From NCBI GenBank assembly GCA_964564415.1, contig CAZMAV010000018.1, positions 24,449 to 88,448 on the forward strand: DNA of 64,000 bases. Reading direction: 5' to 3'. The notes under the pieces were generated by a model. It was not told the DNA's origin and ran no database searches. It was given only the letters and a program-made list of their open reading frames with translations. Numbering within the stretch: position 1 is the stretch's first letter; each line of letters starts with the position of its first letter. Origin of the DNA: JALEFZ01 sp964564415. GTDB taxonomy: Bacteria > Bacteroidota > Bacteroidia > J057. The position numbers were made by a program, and so were the translations under genes. This document shows, piece by piece, positions 53,440 to 62,095 of the stretch.

Positions 53440-55784
53440 ACCAATCCGTACACAACCGACTCATATCTTTCATCTGGTCCATCGCTGACGACTGCCTGAG
53501 AGACGTTTATGTAAGAGGAAAATACAGAGACGTCATTCTGCCGATGGTCGTGCTGCGCAGGCTCGATGCCTTGCTCGAACCGACCAAAGAAGAGGTGATT
53601 GAAGAATTGGCTTTTCAAAGAGATGAAGCAGGGTTCACTGAATGGGACGAAACCGGACTGAAAGACGCCAGCGGCTATGTGTTTTACAATACAAGCCAAT
53701 GGACTTTGCAACGGCTCTACGATACGGCTACCAATAGCCAGCAGATTCTCCAAGCCAACTTTGAGGAATATCTCAATGGCTTTAGCTCCAACGTCAAAGA
53801 GATCATCGACAAGTTCAAGCTCAAAAGCCAGATCCGCCACATGGCCTCCAAGGATGTGTTGCTGGATGTGCTGGAAAAATTCACTTCGCCCCATATCAAC
53901 CTCACCCCTTTTGAAAAGGAAGACCCCGACGGCAGAAAACTGCCGCCCCTTTCCAATTTGGGCATGGGCTATGTCTTTGAAGAATTGATCCGAAAATTCA
54001 ACGAAGAAAACAACGAAGAAGCCGGAGAGCACTTCACCCCCCGTGAAGTCATCGACCTGATGACGCACATCGTGTTTGACCCCATCAAAGACCAATTGCC
54101 GCCCGTCATGACCATTTACGACCCGGCTTGTGGCTCGGGCGGGATGCTCACAGAAGCGCAAAATTTCATCAAAGATGAAGAGGGCGGCATCCGTGCTTCG
54201 GGTGATGTCTATCTGTATGGAAAAGAAATCAATGACGAGACCTACGCCATCTGCAAGTCCGACATGATGATTAAGGGCAATAATCCTGAAAATATACGGG
54301 TGGGTTCTACCCTTTCTACCGATGAATTTTCGGGGAATACCTTTGATTTTATGCTTTCCAATCCGCCGTATGGCAAATCCTGGAGCAGTGAAGTCAAGTA
54401 CATCAAGGACGGCAAGGACATCATTGACCCACGCTTTCAAATTACGCTCAATGACTATTGGGGCAATGCAGAGGAGACCGATGCTACGCCCCGTTCTTCG
54501 GATGGGCAGTTGCTCTTCCTGATGGAAATGGTGAACAAGATGAAGGCTACCAGCCAAAGCCCCTTGGGTTCACGCATTGCTTCGGTACACAATGGCTCGA
54601 GCTTGTTTACCGGTGATGCCGGTGGTGGCGAAAGCAACATTCGCAGACACATCATTGAAAACGACTGGCTGGACTGCATCATTCAGTTGCCCAACAACCT
54701 GTTTTACAATACGGGCATTACCACCTATATCTGGATTTTGCACAACAACAAAGCCGCCAAGCGAAAAGGCAAAGTGCTGCTCATTGATGCGTCACAGCGC
54801 TTTGCCAAACTGCGCAAAAACCTCGGCAATAAAAACTGCGAACTGGCTGCCGAGCACATCAAAGAAATTCAAGAAGCCTATACCTATTTTGAAACCGTAG
54901 AACGCCAAGACGAAGAGGGCCTGGCCGCCAAGGTTTTTGACAATGCCGACTTTGGCTATTACAAGGTAAGCATTGACCGACCGGCGCGACTGAAAGCCCA
55001 ATTTTCCGCAGCACGCATTGCCGATTTGCGCTTTGACAAAAACCTGAAAGAAGCCATGCAATGGGCCTATGAAACCTATGGCAACCAGGTATATACGGAT
55101 TTAAAATCCATTGAAAAAGACATCCTGGACTGGTGCGAAAAAAACGATTTGGACCTAAATGCCAAAAAGCGCAAAACCTTAACGTCAGTTGCCACTTGGA
55201 AAAAGCAAAAGGCAATTTTGGAAACTGCCGAACAGCTCATGGCGGCCATTGGCACCGACGAATACAGCGATTATAATGTCTTTTTGGAGTTGGTAAACCA
55301 AGAACTAAAAGCCCAAAAATCAAAGCTTTCTGCCAGCGACAAAAATCAAATATTGGCTGCCGTAAGCTGGTATGACGAAACCGCCGAGAAGGTCATCAAG
55401 AAAAAGCAAAAGCTCAGCGGCGACAAGCTCGACCAACTCTTGCATCATTTCGCTTGCACGGCGGAGCAACTGCCCGATTTTGGTTACTATCCCAGCGGAA
55501 AGCCCAACGAGTATATCCTATACGAAAGCCAAACCGACCTACGGGACACGGAAAGCGTGCCCTTGGCCGAGCACATCCACGACTACTTTTTGCGCGAAGT
55601 AAAGCCGCATGTGGAGGAAGCCTGGATTGACCTGGACAAAACCAAAATAGGCTATGAAATCAGCTTCAACAAGTATTTTTATCAGCACAAACCCCTGCGA
55701 AGCATTGAGGAAGTAAGTGCGGAGATCCTGGAATTGGAGCAGGAGAATGAGGGTTTGATTATGGAGATATTGAAAATTGTCTGA
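53436..55784 (+). CDS. hsdM: Type I restriction-modification system, DNA methyltransferase subunit
   Basis: The 782-residue N6-adenine methyltransferase has an HsdM N-terminal helical domain (about 8-150), the SAM-binding motif DPACGSGGML near residue 228, and the catalytic NPPY in SNPPYGKSW near residue 308. A long C-terminal extension (about 520-782, Lys-rich, helical) probably contacts HsdS and HsdR. It methylates the target adenine and, with HsdS, forms the core M2S complex. The last codons and the TGA stop lie within the left inverted repeat of the GxxExxY element, so the original C-terminus may have been slightly altered. Confidence 0.95.
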   Translation: MNQSVHNRLISFIWSIADDCLRDVYVRGKYRDVILPMVVLRRLDALLEPTKEEVIEELAFQRDEAGFTEWDETGLKDASGYVFYNTSQWTLQRLYDTATNSQQILQANFEEYLNGFSSNVKEIIDKFKLKSQIRHMASKDVLLDVLEKFTSPHINLTPFEKEDPDGRKLPPLSNLGMGYVFEELIRKFNEENNEEAGEHFTPREVIDLMTHIVFDPIKDQLPPVMTIYDPACGSGGMLTEAQNFIKDEEGGIRASGDVYLYGKEINDETYAICKSDMMIKGNNPENIRVGSTLSTDEFSGNTFDFMLSNPPYGKSWSSEVKYIKDGKDIIDPRFQITLNDYWGNAEETDATPRSSDGQLLFLMEMVNKMKATSQSPLGSRIASVHNGSSLFTGDAGGGESNIRRHIIENDWLDCIIQLPNNLFYNTGITTYIWILHNNKAAKRKGKVLLIDASQRFAKLRKNLGNKNCELAAEHIKEIQEAYTYFETVERQDEEGLAAKVFDNADFGYYKVSIDRPARLKAQFSAARIADLRFDKNLKEAMQWAYETYGNQVYTDLKSIEKDILDWCEKNDLDLNAKKRKTLTSVATWKKQKAILETAEQLMAAIGTDEYSDYNVFLELVNQELKAQKSKLSASDKNQILAAVSWYDETAEKVIKKKQKLSGDKLDQLLHHFACTAEQLPDFGYYPSGKPNEYILYESQTDLRDTESVPLAEHIHDYFLREVKPHVEEAWIDLDKTKIGYEISFNKYFYQHKPLRSIEEVSAEILELEQENEGLIMEILKIV

Positions 55785-56307
55785 ATCACGGATTTGATAG
55801 ATTAAAAGATTTCACAGATGGAAAATAAACTTAAATACAGAGAAATTACCGAAAAGATTATCGGAGCATCTTTTGACGTACACAGCTTCTTGGGAAATGG
55901 ATTTCAGGAAGTAATCTATCAACGGGCTTTGGCTTGGGAAATGAAACAAAGAGGATTGGAATTTGCCAGAGAGATTGAACAGGATATATTTTATAAAGAC
56001 TTGCCAAAACCTATCGGCAGGAGACGTGCCGATTTTGTTGTTGAGGAGAAAGTATTGGTAGAACTAAAAGCAATGATTCAATTGGAGGATGTTCACCTTG
56101 CCCAAGCCTTGAATTATCTGAAAGCCTACAAATTAGAAGTAGGGCTGCTTATCAATTTCGGCAGCAAGTCGCTTACCTTCAAAAGACTGGTGTTATGAAC
56201 AATAAAAAAAAGGGGCTGCATTACGGATTAAATAGATTAAAAGATTACACGGGTGAAAATCCCGAATCTGTGAAATCCCAAAATCCGAGAAAATCCGTGA
56301 TTCTGAC
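55779..56307. mobile_element. GxxExxY cassette with terminal inverted repeats
   Basis: The ends GTCTGAATCACGGATTT (55779-55795) and AAATCCGTGATTCTGAC (56291-56307) are inverted repeats with 16 of 17 bases matching. Further in, TTTCACAGAT recurs inverted as ATCTGTGAAA, so the imperfect arms span about 40 bp. A direct repeat around GATAGATTAAAAGATT/AATAGATTAAAAGATT also frames the gene. The 529-bp unit contains one gene (GxxExxY) and no transposase, like a non-autonomous element. It lies exactly between hsdM and hsdS, supplying the hsdM stop and the first 37 codons of hsdS. Confidence 0.75.
55818..56198 (+). CDS. GxxExxY protein (PD-(D/E)XK nuclease-fold family)
   Basis: The 126-residue protein is named for its motif, seen here as GNGFQEVIYQRAL. 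The remaining core fits a PD-(D/E)XK nuclease fold: R-R-A-DFVVEEKVLVELKA carries Asp and Glu-x-Lys, then AQALNYLKAYKLEVGLLINFG. The family (TIGR04256/PDDEXK_3) is common and often multicopy in Bacteroidota; no member's activity is established as far as I know. It lies inside the repeat-bounded element, and its TGA overlaps the ATG of hsdS. It may move the element, protect it, or modify the restriction complex. Confidence 0.88.
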   Translation: MENKLKYREITEKIIGASFDVHSFLGNGFQEVIYQRALAWEMKQRGLEFAREIEQDIFYKDLPKPIGRRRADFVVEEKVLVELKAMIQLEDVHLAQALNYLKAYKLEVGLLINFGSKSLTFKRLVL

Positions 56308-57661
56308 AAAAAATGCAACATTCCCCAAATACCCTTCTTACAAAGACTCGGGCGTCGAATGGCTGGGGGAAATTCCGGAGGGATGGGAGGTGAGTCGCCT
56401 GAGAAACGTATTCTCTTTTAGCAAAGGCCTAACTATAACGAAAGAAAATCTACAAGAAAAAGGTATTTATTGTGTCAATTATGGGGAAATACACTCAAAA
56501 TTTGGGTTTGAAATCAATCCTGCAATTCATGAGTTAAAATGTGTGAGCGAGGAATATTTGATTAGTGATTCTAACTCACTGCTTAGCAAAGGAGATTTTG
56601 TTTTCGCAGACACATCCGAAGATATCGAAGGGTCTGGGAACTTCACTTATTTGAGTAATGAAATAAAAACATTTGCTGGTTACCACACTGTAATAGCGAG
56701 ATTGAAAATGCCTGTTAACGAAAGGTTTGCAGCTTATGTAATCACTTCACAAAGTTTTCGAAATCAAGTTAGGCGGAGGGTTAAAGGTGTGAAAGTATTT
56801 AGCATTACTCAATCACTACTAAAAACAGTTAATTTTTGGTTTCCCTCCCCACAAGAACAAACCCGCATTGCCCAATTTCTCGACGACAAAACCACCAAAA
56901 TAGACCGGGCCATTGCCCAAAAAGAGCAGCTCATCGCACTGCTCAAAGAACGTAAGCAGATAGTGATACAACATGCGGTGACAAAGGGCCTGAATCAGGA
57001 TGTGCAGGATGAAAGGATGAACAGGATCGATGGCGCAACAACAAAAAATCCTGAAATCCAAAAATCCTCAAAATCCCGATTCAGACAAATGAAAGACTCC
57101 GGCGTGGAGTGGATCGGGGAGATTCCCGTGGAGTGGGAGGTGAAGGCACTAAAATACATCGCTTATTTAGAAAGCGGACAAACAATTTCATCTGAAAGTT
57201 TTGTAGAAGAAGGTTATCCGGTGTACGGTGGTAATGGATTTAGAGGTTACTCAGCAAACTATACAAATGAGGGCAAATTCGCATTAATTGGAAGACAAGG
57301 AGCTTTGTGCGGTAATGTCAATTACGCTGAAGGAAAGTTTTTTGCCTCTGAACATGCCATAGTAGTTTATCACAAAAAAGATGTGAACGTCTTGTGGCTT
57401 GGCGAAGCAATAAAAGCAGCAGATTTCAATAGACTATCACAGTCAGCAGCTCAACCAGGAATTGCTGTTAACGTGATAAAAAATGTTTTATTTCCATTTC
57501 CGTCTTTTGAAGAACAGAACAAAATTGCATCGTATATCCAAACCCAATCCGCCAAAATAGACCGTGCCATCGCCCTGCAACAAACCCAAATCGAGAAGCT
57601 CAAGGAATACAAAGCGACTTTGATAGACAGCGCGGTGAGGGGGAAGATTTGTGTAATTTAG
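56195..57661 (+). CDS. hsdS: Type I restriction-modification system, specificity subunit, with element-derived segments
   Basis: The 488-residue subunit has two target-recognition domains, each opened by the typical YKDSGVEWLGEIPEGWEV or MKDSGVEWIGEIPVEWEV phrase. Conserved helical spacers are FLDDKTTKIDRAIAQKEQ to HAVTKGL in the middle and IDRAIALQQTQIEKLKEYK at the end. Two parts are foreign to the family. Residues 1-37 are encoded by the right end of the GxxExxY element, and about residues 265-297 come from a related inverted repeat. The native start codon appears lost, so translation depends on coupling to the GxxExxY gene through ATGA. Recognition sequence unknown. Confidence 0.92.
   Translation: MNNKKKGLHYGLNRLKDYTGENPESVKSQNPRKSVILTKNATFPKYPSYKDSGVEWLGEIPEGWEVSRLRNVFSFSKGLTITKENLQEKGIYCVNYGEIHSKFGFEINPAIHELKCVSEEYLISDSNSLLSKGDFVFADTSEDIEGSGNFTYLSNEIKTFAGYHTVIARLKMPVNERFAAYVITSQSFRNQVRRRVKGVKVFSITQSLLKTVNFWFPSPQEQTRIAQFLDDKTTKIDRAIAQKEQLIALLKERKQIVIQHAVTKGLNQDVQDERMNRIDGATTKNPEIQKSSKSRFRQMKDSGVEWIGEIPVEWEVKALKYIAYLESGQTISSESFVEEGYPVYGGNGFRGYSANYTNEGKFALIGRQGALCGNVNYAEGKFFASEHAIVVYHKKDVNVLWLGEAIKAADFNRLSQSAAQPGIAVNVIKNVLFPFPSFEEQNKIASYIQTQSAKIDRAIALQQTQIEKLKEYKATLIDSAVRGKICVI
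56991..57087. repeat. Gene-less relative of the GxxExxY element inside hsdS
   Basis: TGAATCAGGATGTGCAGGAT onward (56991-57027) and its partner ending AATCCCGATTCAGAC (57047-57085) form imperfect inverted arms of about 38 bp built from iterated GGAT/ATCC units around a 20-nt loop. The right end (GATTCAGACAAA) closely matches the right end of the GxxExxY element (GATTCTGACAAA). It is inserted in frame between the TKGLN helix end and the MKDSG start of the second recognition domain. Confidence 0.65.
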
Positions 57662-57699
57662 TTATCTTTATAATTGGTGTTTGAAAATAGATATTCCTT

Positions 57700-58026
57700 A
57701 TGCTGACTGAACAGACCCTGTATGCACTCATCCGGGCACCCGAAGAAAGTTTTCGGAATGCACCCATCAAAATATACGAGTTTACCGATAGGATTGAAAT
57801 AACCAATAATGGAGGTTTATACGGCAATGCCCGCCATGATTTTCCGAATAACAACGATTATCGAAATCCTGTTTTGTCGGGAGCCGCAAAAGTGCTGGGC
57901 TTTGTGAATCGCTTTGGGGTCGGGGTGCAACGAGCTAAGCATGCATTGGCGCAGAATGGCAATCCCGAGCCTGAGTTTATCACCGACCAAACGGGGAAGT
58001 TTGTAGTGAAAGTATTTACAAAATGA
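57700..58026 (+). pseudogene. C-terminal fragment of an AlbA/HATPase_c_4 DNA-binding protein
   Basis: The 108-residue frame matches the end of the ATP-binding proteins with AlbA_2 (Schlafen-type) and HATPase_c_4 domains that often accompany type I restriction genes: PIKIYEFTDRIEITNNGGLYG, NDYRNPVLSGAAKVLGFVNRFG, and NGNPEPEF. The N-terminal AlbA domain and the NAxxHRDY part are missing. The first 20 residues (ALIRAPEESFRN) look like the joined scar of a deletion. Its stop overlaps the ParA start as ATGA, so even if non-functional it may still serve to couple translation. Confidence 0.65.
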
Positions 58027-59021
58027 AAACGATTACTTTTTTCAATAATAAAGGAGGCGTGGGCAAAACCTCTTTGTTGTATCATACAGCCTGGATGTTT
58101 GCAGAGCTCGGTCATAGGGTGATGGCAGTAGATTTAGACCCACAAACCAATTTGTCGCAGATATTCCTGGAGGAAGAACGTTTTCTGGAAATACTGGAAA
58201 ATGATAAAACCATCAAGCATGCTTTGCGGCTTATTGAAAAAAAGCAGGGTGATATTACAGAGGCTCATGTAGAAAAGATCAATGAGCATTTATTGCTACT
58301 ATCAGGTGATCTAAGCCTTTCCCTTATCGAAGATCAACTGAGCAAGGAGTGGTACGAGTGCCTCACCGGAGAGTGGTACCCATTTGCCTTGCAATCTGCC
58401 TTTTACAGAATTATTAGAAATACCGCTCAGAAGTATGCAGTAGATTATGTGTTTATAGATGTGGGGCCCAACTTTGGTGCCGTCAACCGTACGGCCCTTC
58501 TTTCTTCCGACTATTTAGTAGTGCCCAGTACAGCAGACTTATTTTCTTTGAAAGGACTTTCAAACATTGGAGAACGGGTAAAAAGCTGGTTTGTGGAGTG
58601 GGAAAAAAGATTGACAGAACGGAAAGAAGATGCCCGGACATTATCGTTGCATACTCAAAAAATTCATCCCTTGGGCTATGTAATTATGCAACATGGGATA
58701 TCTTCCAATAAACCCGTGAAAGCCTACAAGAAATTTGCGGATCGGATTCCTCTTGTTTTTAGACAATCATTCGATTTGCCACAAAATCAAACGATGCATT
58801 CATTTGATACCGACCCATTCTGCTTAGCCTCCATAAAGCACTACAATAGCTTGATGCCCATGGCGATGGAAGCCAGAAAACCTATATTTATGTTAAAACC
58901 TGCCGATGGAGCTATCGGTGCGCATTACAATGCTGTGAAGAATGTCCATGAAGATTTTGAGCGTTTTTCAAAGAAAATAATCGCTCATATACAAAAACTT
59001 GAATTAGCCAACCGTGCCTAG
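58023..59021 (+). CDS. ParA-family ATPase embedded in the restriction operon
   Basis: The 332-residue deviant-Walker ATPase has FFNNKGGVGKTSLLYH (Walker A with signature Lys), VDLDPQTNLSQ (A' motif) and the Walker B strand YVFIDVGPNFGAVNR. The C-terminal third (SFDTDPFCLASIKHYNSLMP onward) is specific and lacks a DNA-binding domain. ParA proteins make ATP-dependent dimers or filaments on DNA and usually work with a ParB, which is not present here. The gene overlaps the AlbA fragment (ATGA) and the hsdR start (8 bp), so it is an integral part of the operon. Possible roles are positioning or dose control of the restriction complex. Confidence 0.88.
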   Translation: MKTITFFNNKGGVGKTSLLYHTAWMFAELGHRVMAVDLDPQTNLSQIFLEEERFLEILENDKTIKHALRLIEKKQGDITEAHVEKINEHLLLLSGDLSLSLIEDQLSKEWYECLTGEWYPFALQSAFYRIIRNTAQKYAVDYVFIDVGPNFGAVNRTALLSSDYLVVPSTADLFSLKGLSNIGERVKSWFVEWEKRLTERKEDARTLSLHTQKIHPLGYVIMQHGISSNKPVKAYKKFADRIPLVFRQSFDLPQNQTMHSFDTDPFCLASIKHYNSLMPMAMEARKPIFMLKPADGAIGAHYNAVKNVHEDFERFSKKIIAHIQKLELANRA

Positions 59022-62000
59022 CCAAACCAACGAAGCCGCCCTCGAAGCGGCCATCGAAAAAGCCCTCACGGGCACCTGCCTGGAAGAGCTACCTGCCCTG
59101 AGCAAAGTCGAAGGGAAGGCAGCGGGAAGCACCATACAAGAAGCTCAAGCCTTGTATCGCTCCGGCAATGGCTTTTATATGGGCACTGCCCATGATTTCA
59201 ATGCCCAATACGCCCTGGACGAAACCCGCTTTTGGCACTTTCTGGAAGCCACCCAAAAAGAAGAACTCGAAAAGCTGCAACGCGCTGCCGACTGGAAACT
59301 CAAAATCCTGCAACGCTACGACCGCATGGTGAAGAAGTACGGCATCCTGCGCTTGCTGCGCAGAGGCCTGGAGGTGGAGGATGCCCACTTTACCTTGCTG
59401 TATCAATTGCCCATGGCGAGTAGCAGCCAAACGGTGAAAGACAATTTTGAAAAAAATGAATTCAGCGTTACCCGGCAGGTGCGCTATAACCTGGAAAATA
59501 CCCGGGAAGAGATAGACATGGTGGTGTTTGTGAATGGCTTAGCCATTGCCACTTTAGAACTCAAAAACCAATGGACAGGACAGAATGCCAAAGTACATGG
59601 CATTAAGCAATACAAATACGACCGAGACATTCGCCAACCCCTACTCAACTTTGGTCGGGCCATCGTTCACTTTGCCGTAGATACGGATGAAGTGTACATG
59701 TGTACCAAATTGGCTGGCAGCAAGTCATTTTTTCTGCCGTTCAACAAAGGGCATAACAACGGCAAAGGCAATCCCCCCAATCCTTTTGGGCATAAGTCGG
59801 CTTATTTGTGGAAAGAAGTTTTTACCCGCGAGAGTCTGGCCAACATCATACAGCACTTTGTGCGTTTTGACGGCAAAGCCACCGATGCGTTGAGCAAGCG
59901 CACCCTGTTTTTCCCGCGCTATCACCAACTGGATGTGGTCCGAAAAATACTCGGACATGTTTCCAGGCATGGCGTCGGTCATACCTATTTGATCCAGCAT
60001 TCTGCCGGTTCGGGCAAATCCAATTCCATTACCTGGGCAGCCTATCAGTTGATCGAAACCTATCCGGAAAGCGCAGATATTCCCGGTGCCAAAGGCGCTC
60101 AGGATCCGCTGTTCGATTCGGTCATCGTCGTGACCGACAGGAGGTTATTGGACAAACAACTCCGGGATAACATCAAGGAATTTTCGCAAGTAAAAAATAT
60201 TGTTGCGCCGGCTTTGTCATCCAGAGAGTTAAAGAGCAGTCTGGAGCAGGGCAAAAAAATCATCATCACCACCATTCAGAAATTCCCATTTATTGTGGAT
60301 GGCATTGCCGATTTAAGCGACAAACGCTTTGCGGTGGTCATCGATGAGGCGCACAGTTCGCAAAGCGGCATCGCCGCAGGCAAAATGAACCAGGCCATGG
60401 GCAATTTGGAAGAAGAGGAAGAAGACGGACAAGATGTGGTATTAAAAGCACTCAAGGCAAGAAAGACAAAAGACAACGCTTCGTATCTGGCTTTTACCGC
60501 AACACCCAAAAACGCCACCCTGGAGCGTTTTGGCAACAAGCAGGAAGACGGTTCTTTCAAGCCCTTCCATCTGTATTCCATGAAGCAAGCCATTGAAGAA
60601 GGCTTTATCCTGGATGTCCTGGCAAATTATACGACCTACAAAAGCTATTACGAAATAGAAAAATCTATTCAGGACAATCCCCTATTCGACACCAAAAAAG
60701 CACAGAAAAAATTGCGTGCCTATGTAGAGCGAGACAAACGCACCATTGCCACCAAGGCAGAAATCATGCTGGAGCATTTTATCAGAGAGGTTTACACCAC
60801 CAAAAAGCTAAAAGGCAAAGCCAAGGGCATGGTACTTACGCAGAATATTGAATCGGCTATTCGCTATTACCTTGCTATCAAGCGCATCCTGGCAGACAAA
60901 GGCAATCCGTTTAACATAGCCGTAGCATTTTCAGGAAAGAAAACCGTGGATGGGGTGGAATATACCGAAGGGGATCTGAATGGTTTTGCCGAAAAAGACA
61001 CCCGCGACAAATTTGACTCAGACGAATATCGCCTGTTGGTAGTGGCCAACAAATACCTCACCGGCTTTGACCAACCCAAGCTTTGCAGCATGTACATCGA
61101 TAAGAAACTGCAAGGTGTACTGGCGGTGCAGGCGTTGAGCAGGTTGAATCGCGCTGCTGACAAGCTGAATAAGCGCACCGAAGATTTATTTGTGCTCGAT
61201 TTCTTCAATCAAGCGGAGGATATCAAAACTTCATTTGATCCTTTTTACACTTCTACTTCACTTAGTAAAGCTACTGATGTGAATATCCTTCATGAATTGA
61301 AAGGCACACTGGATGATGTGGCTGTGTATGAATGGGCAGAAGTGGAATCGTTTGTAGAGAAATATTTTGAAGGCGTAGATGCCCAACAACTCAGCCCCAT
61401 CATTGACACAGCTGCCCATCGTTTCAATCAGGAGTTGGATTTGGAAGACGAAGAAAAAGCGGATGTTAAAATCAAAGCCAAGCAATTCGTAAAAATCTAC
61501 GGGCAAATGGCTTCTATCATGCCTTATGAGGTATTAGTATGGGAAAAGCTATTTTGGTTTTTGAAATTCTTGATTCCTAAACTCATTGTAAGAACCAAGG
61601 AAGATGAACTGATTGACGAGTTGTTAGAATCCGTTGACCTTTCAACCTATGGACTTGAAAGAACTAAATTGAATAATGCTATTGGTTTAGATGATTCAGC
61701 AACAGAATTAGATCCACAAAATCCAAATCCGAGAGGAGCGCACGGTGGAGACGAAGAAAAAGATCCACTGGATGAAATCATCAAATCATTTAATGAAAGA
61801 TGGTTTCATGGGTGGGATGCCACACCGGAAGACCAGCGGGTAAAATTTATTTCAATAAGCAAACACATTCAAGCACACCCTGACTATCAAGCGAAGGTTG
61901 CCGACAACAAAGACGCACAAAACCGTGATTTGGCATTTAAGAAAATTTTAAATGATGTAATGGGTCAGCAAAGAAAGAAGGAACTTGAATTGTATAAACT

Positions 62001-62082
62001 TTTCGCAAAAGACGAATCCTTTTACCAAGCATTATTCGATACAATTAAAAGAATGATTGATAACCCAAGAATAGGACAATAA
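59014..62082 (+). CDS. hsdR: Type I restriction-modification system, endonuclease/translocase subunit
   Basis: The 1022-residue motor and nuclease starts from GTG at 59014. The N-terminal PD-(D/E)XK nuclease shows EIDMVVFVNGLAIATLELKN (Asp, Glu-x-Lys near residue 182). The helicase core has HSAGSGKSNSI (Walker A near 331), VIDEAHSSQSG (near 443), YLAFTATP and VQALSRLNRA. The C-terminal helical part that docks on HsdM starts near residue 750. From about 61230 the codon use becomes visibly richer in A and T than in the first two thirds, suggesting the C-terminal part was exchanged by recombination. The gene ends 13 bp before a long palindrome. Confidence 0.94.
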   Translation: MPSQTNEAALEAAIEKALTGTCLEELPALSKVEGKAAGSTIQEAQALYRSGNGFYMGTAHDFNAQYALDETRFWHFLEATQKEELEKLQRAADWKLKILQRYDRMVKKYGILRLLRRGLEVEDAHFTLLYQLPMASSSQTVKDNFEKNEFSVTRQVRYNLENTREEIDMVVFVNGLAIATLELKNQWTGQNAKVHGIKQYKYDRDIRQPLLNFGRAIVHFAVDTDEVYMCTKLAGSKSFFLPFNKGHNNGKGNPPNPFGHKSAYLWKEVFTRESLANIIQHFVRFDGKATDALSKRTLFFPRYHQLDVVRKILGHVSRHGVGHTYLIQHSAGSGKSNSITWAAYQLIETYPESADIPGAKGAQDPLFDSVIVVTDRRLLDKQLRDNIKEFSQVKNIVAPALSSRELKSSLEQGKKIIITTIQKFPFIVDGIADLSDKRFAVVIDEAHSSQSGIAAGKMNQAMGNLEEEEEDGQDVVLKALKARKTKDNASYLAFTATPKNATLERFGNKQEDGSFKPFHLYSMKQAIEEGFILDVLANYTTYKSYYEIEKSIQDNPLFDTKKAQKKLRAYVERDKRTIATKAEIMLEHFIREVYTTKKLKGKAKGMVLTQNIESAIRYYLAIKRILADKGNPFNIAVAFSGKKTVDGVEYTEGDLNGFAEKDTRDKFDSDEYRLLVVANKYLTGFDQPKLCSMYIDKKLQGVLAVQALSRLNRAADKLNKRTEDLFVLDFFNQAEDIKTSFDPFYTSTSLSKATDVNILHELKGTLDDVAVYEWAEVESFVEKYFEGVDAQQLSPIIDTAAHRFNQELDLEDEEKADVKIKAKQFVKIYGQMASIMPYEVLVWEKLFWFLKFLIPKLIVRTKEDELIDELLESVDLSTYGLERTKLNNAIGLDDSATELDPQNPNPRGAHGGDEEKDPLDEIIKSFNERWFHGWDATPEDQRVKFISISKHIQAHPDYQAKVADNKDAQNRDLAFKKILNDVMGQQRKKELELYKLFAKDESFYQALFDTIKRMIDNPRIGQ

Positions 62083-62095
62083 ACATCAAACAATG

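Noticed and set aside
53382..54557. Minus-strand frame of 391 codons
   Set aside because: It is antisense to hsdM, which carries the DPACGSGG and NPPY motifs.
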